This document shows, one piece after another, positions 6,979 through 10,622 of a stretch of DNA of 10,622 nucleotides. The DNA is from Actinomycetes bacterium. Its GTDB lineage: Bacteria > Actinomycetota > Acidimicrobiia > Spongiisociales > UBA4744. The notes below the pieces were generated by a model, which was not told the DNA's origin, did no database searches, and worked only from the letters and a program-made list of their open reading frames with translations. Both the position numbers and the translations under genes were made by a program. How positions within the stretch are numbered: position 1 is the first letter of the stretch; each line of letters starts with the position of its first letter. Where the stretch lies: assembly GCA_024641205.1 (NCBI GenBank), contig JAHEDM010000014.1:4067-14688 (forward strand), in the 5' to 3' direction.

Positions 6979-8049
6979 CTAGGGCAACGCCGGGGGCCCT
7001 ACCTGGCGTTCCTGCCACTGAGCGGCCCGGGACTCGGCGAGGATCTCCTTGAAGATTCGCTCGACATAGGAGGGATCGAGTCCCTGCAGCACGGCTTCGT
7101 CGCGGATGATCGCCAGGAGTTCCGCTTCCCGATCGGGGATCTGAACCGGCATGCCCCGGACGGCCTTGACCCGCCCGATGGCCAGCGACAGGCCCCGGCG
7201 GCGGGCCATGAGCCGGACGATCTCACGGTCGACGATGTCGACGGCCTGGCGCATCCGGGAGATACCCAGTGCATCCATGAGCGCCCCGAACCCGATGCCG
7301 TCGAGCTGCTGCATCTGGTCGGAGAGGGCTTCATCCGGAGAGGGGTGCACCTCCACGGCCAGGCCGTCTGCGCCGACTCCCTGAGCGGCCAGAGCGAGGG
7401 GAGTGACCAGGCTGCGATGGCCTGCGGCGTGGGAAGGGTCGACAATCACCGGAAGGTGCGACTTCTCTTTGACCACCGGGACGGCACTGATATCAAGGGT
7501 GTTCTGGGTGCTGTGCTCAAACGTGCGGATGCCCCGCTCACACATCACGACCTGGTCGTTGCCTTCGGCCAGCAGATACTCGGCGGACCACAACCACTCG
7601 TCGATGGTGGCGGACGGTCCCCGGTTGAGGAGCACCGGTTTGCCCGTCCGGCCGACCACCCGTAGCAACTCGAAGTTCTGCATGTTGGCTGGTCCGATCT
7701 CGAGCATGTCGGCATGGTCGGCGGCCACTTCGGCGTCGGCGATTTCACCAACTTCGGTGAGGATGGGAAGACCAACCGACTGACCCGCCTTCTTCAGCAA
7801 TGCCAGGCCGGATCGACCCATACCTGAGTAGGCGTAGGGCGAAGACTGCGATCGGAAAGTGCCACCCCGCAGCAACGATGCTCCCCTGTCGGCGACGATC
7901 TCGGCGGCCAGCATCACCTGGGATTCCGATTCGACGCTGGCCGGCCCGGCGATGACCGGGAACGGATCGTGCCCGAAACGAACGCCTTGTACGTCGACGA
8001 TCGTGTTGGTCGAGCCTTCCGGCTTGCGGTGTGCTTTTCTTTCGGTCAT
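6979..8049 (-). CDS. DAHP synthase-like (class I beta) domain fused to C-terminal AroQ chorismate mutase
   Basis: 356 residues from ATG 8049, with AGGAG 8 nt upstream; a longer TTG start at 8088 would run into the terminator and is rejected. Residues about 20-250 match class I-beta DAHP synthases: I-A-G-P-A-S-V-E-S (33-41), L-R-G-G-T-F (60-65), A-N-M-Q-N-F-E-L-L (121-129), C-E-R-G-I-R-T-F-E (170-178), T-L-D-I-S-A-V-P (184-191), V-D-P-S-H207, V-E-V-H-P (232-236) and A-L-S-D (241-244). Residues 263-345 match AroQ chorismate mutase (R267, R284, K295, E309, S340, Q344 present; the E. coli D48 position is Ile). The family catalyses PEP + erythrose 4-phosphate to DAHP, and chorismate to prephenate. 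Oddly, the metal Cys of GPC is Ala37, KPRT is R-S-Q-S (66-69), GAR is G-P-A and LKRG is L-N-R-G, so the DAHP activity is in doubt. An attenuator lies upstream. Confidence 0.88.
   Translation of the reverse strand: MTERKAHRKPEGSTNTIVDVQGVRFGHDPFPVIAGPASVESESQVMLAAEIVADRGASLLRGGTFRSQSSPYAYSGMGRSGLALLKKAGQSVGLPILTEVGEIADAEVAADHADMLEIGPANMQNFELLRVVGRTGKPVLLNRGPSATIDEWLWSAEYLLAEGNDQVVMCERGIRTFEHSTQNTLDISAVPVVKEKSHLPVIVDPSHAAGHRSLVTPLALAAQGVGADGLAVEVHPSPDEALSDQMQQLDGIGFGALMDALGISRMRQAVDIVDREIVRLMARRRGLSLAIGRVKAVRGMPVQIPDREAELLAIIRDEAVLQGLDPSYVERIFKEILAESRAAQWQERQVGPPALP
6986..7010. terminator. Possible bidirectional hairpin at the convergent gene ends
   Basis: AACGCC (6986-6991) pairs with GGCGTT (7005-7010), extended by one G-T and two G-C pairs, with an 8-nt loop. 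It lies inside the last codons of the minus-strand gene, 15 nt past the end of the antiporter gene. No T-run is present on either side, so the terminator role is only suggested by position. Confidence 0.3.
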
Positions 8050-8080
8050 GTGGCTGCTCCTGGTTGGTGAGCCAGTTCCG

Positions 8081-8113
8081 GACAACAAAAGACCCGGAGC
8101 CCTGGCTCCGGGT
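8081..8113 (-). terminator. Rho-independent attenuator-terminator in the leader of the DAHP synthase-like gene
   Basis: On the minus strand ACCCGGAGCC (8113-8104) pairs perfectly with GGCTCCGGGT (8101-8092) and is followed directly by CTTTTGTTGT (8091-8082). The stem is strong, GC-rich and U-tailed. It lies 32 nt before the start codon of the gene it precedes and 26 nt after the leader peptide stop, so it must be conditional for the gene to be expressed. Confidence 0.9.
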
Positions 8114-8178
8114 TTCAGAATCGTGCTTGTGCTGGTGGTCTAGTTGCGCGTTCCTTCAACCCGGGCTGCGGGCCCGGT
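8081..8178 (-). promoter_or_regulatory. Transcription attenuator with mutually exclusive hairpins (regions 1-4)
   Basis: On the minus strand: region 1 CCGGGC (8177-8172) pairs with region 2 GCCCGG (8166-8161). Region 2 extended, GCCCGGGTT (8166-8158), can instead pair with region 3 AACCCGG-A-GC (8114-8105), 9 bp with one bulged A. Region 3 pairs with region 4 to form the terminator. Region 1 begins inside the codon after Phe11 of the leader peptide, so a ribosome stalled at the Phe codons would cover region 1, free region 2 and prevent termination. This is the classical 1:2:3:4 layout of amino-acid attenuators; the mechanism is inferred from base pairing only. Confidence 0.72.
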
Positions 8179-8211
8179 AAATGCGAAGTCGGCGGAATAG
8201 ACGTGCTGCAT
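8140..8211 (-). CDS. Leader peptide of the aromatic-biosynthesis attenuator (23 aa)
   Basis: ATG at 8211 to TAG at 8142-8140. The 23-residue peptide carries Tyr5, Phe9 and Phe11 (V-Y-S-A-D-F-A-F) just before region 1 of the attenuator, three aromatic residues in seven. It contains no Trp. It has no Shine-Dalgarno sequence, but the candidate promoter would start transcription only a few nucleotides ahead of the ATG, allowing leaderless translation. The amino-acid content suits control of a DAHP synthase/chorismate mutase by phenylalanine and tyrosine supply. The peptide is probably not functional as a protein. Confidence 0.7.
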   Translation of the reverse strand: MQHVYSADFAFTGPAARVEGTRN

Positions 8212-8221
8212 GTGGATACAG

Positions 8222-8250
8222 AAGTTAGTCCGGATCGACGCCGATGACAA
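8222..8250 (-). promoter_or_regulatory. Candidate sigma70-type promoter of the attenuated aromatic gene
   Basis: On the minus strand TTGTCA (8250-8245) and TAACTT (8227-8222) are separated by exactly 17 nt. The -35 matches TTGACA at five of six positions, and the -10 fits TAnnnT. Transcription would start at about 8215-8213, only 2-4 nt before the leader ATG at 8211. Confidence 0.6.
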
Positions 8251-8259
8251 GGGCATGGA

Positions 8260-8278
8260 GCAATCGCGGAGCGATTGC
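8260..8278. repeat. Perfect palindrome, 8-bp arms
   Basis: GCAATCGC (8260-8267), loop GGA, GCGATTGC (8271-8278). It lies upstream of the promoter for the attenuated gene and downstream of the phosphotransferase gene. It could be a hairpin at the end of that transcript or part of the intergenic repeat mosaic. An imperfect GTAC-rich inverted repeat follows at 8279-8308. Confidence 0.6.
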
Positions 8279-8322
8279 CGTACTGCGTACTTCGTAGGAC
8301 GTACCGGCCGGGGTTGGTCCTC

Positions 8323-8381
8323 CTTGGGGCGAAAGTACCGCAGCCCTCGGGATAGTCCCCCTTGGGGCGAAAGTACCGCAG
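8323..8381 (+). repeat. Two direct copies of a 21-bp repeat; second copy part of the composite unit 8348-8381
   Basis: The same 21 bp, containing TTGGGGCGAAAGTACCGCAG, stand at 8323-8343 and 8361-8381, start-to-start 38 nt. The second is preceded by CGGGATAGTCCCC (8348-8360); together they are the composite unit also found inverted at 1238-1272. The region is noncoding, behind the phosphotransferase gene. Confidence 0.85.
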
Positions 8382-8400
8382 CGGCGCAGCCGCTGGGGTA
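8374..8400. repeat. REP-like stem-loop
   Basis: TACC-G-CAGCGGC (8374-8385), loop GCA, GCCGCTG-G-GGTA (8389-8400): 11 paired positions around one G/G mismatch. It sits 20 nt past the end of the minus-strand phosphotransferase gene. It could act as a transcript-end hairpin for it, though no U-tail follows, and it joins directly onto the direct repeats. Confidence 0.6.
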
Positions 8401-8420
8401 GGGGGGTTCCTTCCCTTCCC

Positions 8421-9473
8421 CTATCCCTCGGCCAGGGCCAGGGCGGCTGCGGCGAGTCGCTCGACCCGGGTCCCGAAGTCGGCGAACCGCTCGTCTGAGG
8501 TCTGACCGGCCACGTAGCGGGTGTAGATCTGCTCAACGATCACCGCGATCTTGAAGAAGGCAAACACTTCGTACCAGCGGAGCCGGGACAGATCGAACCC
8601 GGTCCCCTCCCTATACCGCTGGACCACTCCGGCCCTGGTGTGGAAGCCCCCGTGAAGCAACGGGTTGTCCATGAAGATCCGGTAGGGCAGGTCGTTGGGC
8701 TGGGACCAGTAGGCCAAGGTCGTGCCGACGTCGATCAACGGGTCACCGAGGGTTGCCATGTCCCAGTCGAACACGGCCACAACATCGCCCTGCTCGTCGA
8801 CCATGGCGTTGTCGAGTTTGTAGTCGTTGTGCAGCAGCGAGGCGGCTTGCGGAACGGGCACGTCGCCTGCCAGCCAGCCCGCCAAGCGGTCCATCGCTTC
8901 GACCTCGCGGGTCTTGGCGCCCTCCCAGCGTCCCGCCCAGCCACGTACCTGCCGCTCGGCGAAACCCTCCGGCTTCCCAAGTCCACTCAACCCGATGGCG
9001 GCGTAGTCCACCCGGTGCAGGTCGACCAGGGTGTCAACGAACCGTTCGCTGATCCGCTTCCGGATATTCGTCGAATCGGGGAGCCCGCGCGGCCAACGGT
9101 TCCGGATCACATAGCCGCGCCTGCGTTCCATCACGAAGAACGGACGCCCCAGCACCGTCTCGTCGGTACAAAGGTGAAAAGCCGCAGGAGCTTGGGGAAG
9201 AACCCGGCTGACCGCGTGCAACACGGTGAACTCGCGCACCATGTCGTGGCTGCGGGGCGCCACCGGTCCGAGCGGAGGCCGGCGGAACACGTATTCGCGA
9301 TCTCCCACCCGGGCCAGATACGTCAGGTTGGCGTGCCCGCCCGGGAACTGCTCGAACTCGATCGATTCATCCCCGGCGAATTCGGCGACATTGGCTCGCA
9401 GGTAGGCGGCCAGTTTCTGCTCATCGAACCGCTCTTCAGCACGGACCGGGGCGGTGTCACGGGGGGCGGTCAT
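8421..9473 (-). CDS. Phosphotransferase (APH family, ACAD10/11 N-terminal-like)
   Basis: 350 residues with an aminoglycoside-phosphotransferase/choline-kinase fold. Nucleotide-loop segment Q-F-P-G-G-H-A-N-L-T-Y (42-52), then Y-V-F-R-R-P-P-L-G (61-69), catalytic loop H215-N-D217-Y-K-L-D-N222 and metal site F-D236-W-D238. Downstream R-P-P-L-G with H-D-M-V-R-E-F-T-V-L and the D-P-L-I-D-V-G-T-T-L-A-Y-W segment are typical of the group related to the kinase domain of human ACAD10/ACAD11. That group phosphorylates hydroxyacyl-CoA derivatives or related alcohols and is common in actinobacteria; it is not expected to confer antibiotic resistance. The ATG at 9473 lies 10 nt after the stop codon of the YhhN gene, so the two are co-transcribed. 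The substrate is unknown, and no acyl-CoA dehydrogenase gene is next to it here. Confidence 0.88.
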   Translation of the reverse strand: MTAPRDTAPVRAEERFDEQKLAAYLRANVAEFAGDESIEFEQFPGGHANLTYLARVGDREYVFRRPPLGPVAPRSHDMVREFTVLHAVSRVLPQAPAAFHLCTDETVLGRPFFVMERRRGYVIRNRWPRGLPDSTNIRKRISERFVDTLVDLHRVDYAAIGLSGLGKPEGFAERQVRGWAGRWEGAKTREVEAMDRLAGWLAGDVPVPQAASLLHNDYKLDNAMVDEQGDVVAVFDWDMATLGDPLIDVGTTLAYWSQPNDLPYRIFMDNPLLHGGFHTRAGVVQRYREGTGFDLSRLRWYEVFAFFKIAVIVEQIYTRYVAGQTSDERFADFGTRVERLAAAALALAEG

Positions 9474-9483
9474 GACGGCGAGT

Positions 9484-10161
9484 CTATGCGGTCGCGGCCG
9501 GGCGCCCGGCCACGACCTCGGCCTCTTCCCGGCCCCGGTTGAGGATCCCGAAGGTGATGAAGATGTGCGCGAAGTAGTAGGTGGGCAGGATCCAATCGTT
9601 GAAGGTCGTGACGTCCAGGAATTCGTTGAAGGCGATGAAGGTGTCTGAAACGACGATCGACATGATCCCCGCCGTGTAGGTCCATTTGGGGACGCCCGTT
9701 AGCTGGAGACCGAGGGCGGTTGCCAGCACCAGCACCGAGACCAGCAGATAGACGAGCACGGCGCCGGACAGGACCGGATCGTCGATGGCCGGGTTGAGCG
9801 ACCAGATGAAGAACGGCACGTACCCGGCGGCCAGCACCAGCAAAGCCGGGCGGTGCACCTTGCCGTTGGCCAGGGCATAGGCCAGGTAGCCGAGGTGAGC
9901 GAAGAAGAACCCGGCGATGCCGTAGACGAACATCATCTCGTCTTCGCCCTTGTTGGACAGGAAGGTGTCGCCGACCATCGAGAACCCGAACGCGGCGATC
10001 ACGTACCAGACGTCCCGCCGCACCCGCAGTCGCCGCCCGAAGAAGGCGATCAGGATCAGGGAACATACCCCGGGGACCCCCAGCTTGGCAGGCAAGTACC
10101 CCTGCGTGGTGGCGACCACCCCCAACACAACCGGAATCACCAGCAGGTAGTAGAAGTGCAC
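9484..10161 (-). CDS. YhhN/TMEM86-family membrane protein (lysoplasmalogenase-like)
   Basis: 225 residues from GTG 10161, with GGGAGGGG just ahead. An in-frame extension upstream to 10251 would add an Arg/Gly-rich stretch encoded by a palindrome and is rejected. About eight hydrophobic segments. Conserved family positions: F-S-M-V-G-D-T-F-L-S, with the first acidic residue at the end of a helix, and V-S-D-T-F-I-A-F-N-E-F, matching the S-D-x-x-L-A-x-N-x-F motif near the C-terminus. Animal TMEM86B hydrolyses the vinyl-ether bond of lysoplasmalogens; bacterial YhhN members are largely unproven, so the reaction is inference. The gene is transcribed together with the phosphotransferase gene. Confidence 0.85.
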   Translation of the reverse strand: MHFYYLLVIPVVLGVVATTQGYLPAKLGVPGVCSLILIAFFGRRLRVRRDVWYVIAAFGFSMVGDTFLSNKGEDEMMFVYGIAGFFFAHLGYLAYALANGKVHRPALLVLAAGYVPFFIWSLNPAIDDPVLSGAVLVYLLVSVLVLATALGLQLTGVPKWTYTAGIMSIVVSDTFIAFNEFLDVTTFNDWILPTYYFAHIFITFGILNRGREEAEVVAGRPAATA

Positions 10162-10220
10162 GTTCCCCTCCCAGAAGCCCGTCCCGTGGAGCCTACCGCG
10201 CCCCCACCCTCTCCGCTCGC

Positions 10221-10244
10221 GCCTCTCCCGCCGGCGGGCGAGGC
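10221..10244. repeat. 24-bp imperfect palindrome in a divergent intergenic region
   Basis: GCCTC-t-CCCG-ccgg-CGGG-c-GAGGC: nine paired positions per arm around a self-complementary CCGG, with one mismatch. It lies between the divergent YhhN and HAD genes, 60 nt upstream of the YhhN start. It could be an operator or another REP-like element; nothing in the sequence decides. Confidence 0.5.
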
Positions 10245-10253
10245 AACCCAAAA

Positions 10254-10268
10254 CAGTCCCCCCGGAAG
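10254..10268 (+). repeat. Dispersed intergenic repeat, variant copy
   Basis: CAGTCCCCCCGGAAG differs slightly from TAGTCCCCCTGGAAG found at 1082-1096 and 10284-10298. It lies 30 nt before the second full copy, so the two form a degenerate direct repeat. Confidence 0.55.
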
Positions 10269-10281
10269 AGTTGTCTTTTCA

Positions 10282-10336
10282 AATAGTCCCCCTGGAAGTG
10301 GGAAAGGGGTTCTCCACGAACCCTGGGGACTATCCC
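10282..10336 (+). repeat. Dispersed intergenic repeat with inverted ends, nested hairpin
   Basis: AATAGTCCCCCTGGAAG (10282-10298) is identical to 1080-1096. ATAGTCCCC (10283-10291) is the exact reverse complement of GGGGACTAT (10325-10333), giving a 9-bp outer stem. Inside it GGGTTC (10307-10312) pairs with GAACCC (10318-10323). The right end GGGGACTATCCC (10325-10336) also occurs at 1260-1271 and, inverted, at 8349-8360. Confidence 0.7.
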
Positions 10337-10344
10337 AGGCCAAC

Positions 10345-10350
10345 TACCCT
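10345..10350 (+). promoter_or_regulatory. Candidate -10 box for a leaderless HAD transcript
   Basis: TACCCT fits TAnnnT and ends 8 nt before the ATG at 10359. No clear ribosome binding site and no convincing -35 box are present. Weak on its own. Confidence 0.22.
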
Positions 10351-10358
10351 CCTCACCC

Positions 10359-10622
10359 ATGTCACTGGTTTGCCTCTTTGATGTCGATGGCACCCTGGTC
10401 GACTCCCGGGAGCCGATCCTCACTGCTCTCAACGCCGCCCTGGCCGACCACGCCCAGGCGCCCATCACCGGCGACCAACTGTGGCGCTATATCGGTCCGC
10501 CACTCCACGACAGCCTCTCCGAACTCCTCTCGGAACGCTGCACCGACCTCGTTCTGGTGGAGCCGGTCATCGACTCGTTCCGCGATCACTACGCCGCCAC
10601 TTCGGTTGAGATGGCCCGTTTC
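10359..10622 (+). CDS. HAD-superfamily phosphatase (phosphoglycolate phosphatase-like), 3' end outside window
   Basis: The first 88 residues are visible, with the frame open to the window end. F-D8-V-D10-G-T-L-V-D-S near the N-terminus is HAD motif I: D8 is the phospho-acceptor and D10 the acid/base. The following helical segment (A-L-N-A-A-L, then I-G-P-P-L) is the beginning of the alpha-helical C1 cap typical of Gph/PGMB-like members, which commonly show I-G-P-P-L. Motifs II-IV are missing because the gene is cut off. The ATG at 10359 is the first residue before the barrel strand and has no Shine-Dalgarno sequence. Substrate cannot be assigned; 2-phosphoglycolate or a pyrimidine/sugar phosphate are the usual options. 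Confidence 0.9.
   Translation, partial: MSLVCLFDVDGTLVDSREPILTALNAALADHAQAPITGDQLWRYIGPPLHDSLSELLSERCTDLVLVEPVIDSFRDHYAATSVEMARF

Noticed and set aside
6115..7665. 516-codon plus-strand open frame spanning the antiporter and the DAHP synthase-like gene
   Set aside because: It is out of frame with the antiporter and antisense to the synthase gene; its product is Arg/Gly/His-rich with no fold-like pattern, as expected for a shadow frame in GC-rich DNA.
8323..8381. CRISPR array
   Set aside because: Only two copies, with a 17-nt gap that itself contains a dispersed repeat; no further units and no cas genes.
8421..9473. Antibiotic resistance (aminoglycoside phosphotransferase)
   Set aside because: The fold is shared, but the sequence pattern is that of the ACAD10/11-like housekeeping group, with no mobile-element context.
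8640..9542. 300-codon plus-strand frame opposite the phosphotransferase gene
   Set aside because: The minus-strand frame has all kinase motifs; the plus-strand product has no recognisable domain.
10162..10251. N-terminal extension of the YhhN protein to 10251
   Set aside because: The extra residues are an Arg/Gly-rich stretch from the palindrome; GTG 10161 has a purine-rich ribosome binding site and starts directly at the first membrane segment.

Overview
The window is high-GC DNA, very probably from an uncultured actinobacterium (Actinomycetota, possibly Acidimicrobiia-like). This rests on base composition, a luciferase-like F420-type oxidoreductase, an actinobacterial style of phosphotransferase gene and possible leaderless starts; no marker gene fixes the lineage.

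Layout. 1-1074 (+) is the 3' end of an M1 aminopeptidase. 1329-1889 (+) is a DsbB/BdbC-type disulfide oxidoreductase. It overlaps by 4 nt (ATGA) with 1886-2527 (+), a membrane-anchored thioredoxin-fold protein whose CxxC motif is encoded as TGA-Pro-Tyr-Cys. A two-tier hairpin with an AGGUCU apical loop follows that TGA at the distance expected of a bacterial SECIS element. The gene therefore reads as an uninterrupted selenoprotein (U108-P-Y-C111) if the TGA is decoded as selenocysteine. 2713-5145 (+) is an MBOAT acyltransferase plus an anchored SGNH-like protein, a likely cell-surface O-acylation pair. 5228-6004 (+) is an LLM-class flavin/F420 oxidoreductase and 6020-6970 (+) a CaCA-family cation antiporter. 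Convergent to these, 6979-8049 (-) is a DAHP synthase-like protein fused to a C-terminal chorismate mutase. Upstream of it lies an apparently complete transcription attenuator: promoter, 23-residue leader peptide with Tyr5/Phe9/Phe11, mutually exclusive hairpins and a U-tailed terminator. 8421-9473 (-) is an ACAD10/11-type phosphotransferase, preceded on the same strand by a YhhN-family membrane protein at 9484-10161. The window ends inside a HAD phosphatase starting at 10359 (+).

Three intergenic gaps (1075-1328, 8212-8420, 10162-10358) carry copies of a dispersed repeat family built on GGGGACTATCCC / AATAGTCCCCC and GCGGTACTT, with further palindromes.

The two strongest observations are the putative selenocysteine redox protein paired with DsbB and the aromatic-amino-acid attenuator. 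The attenuated gene itself has unusual substitutions at several DAHP synthase active-site positions.
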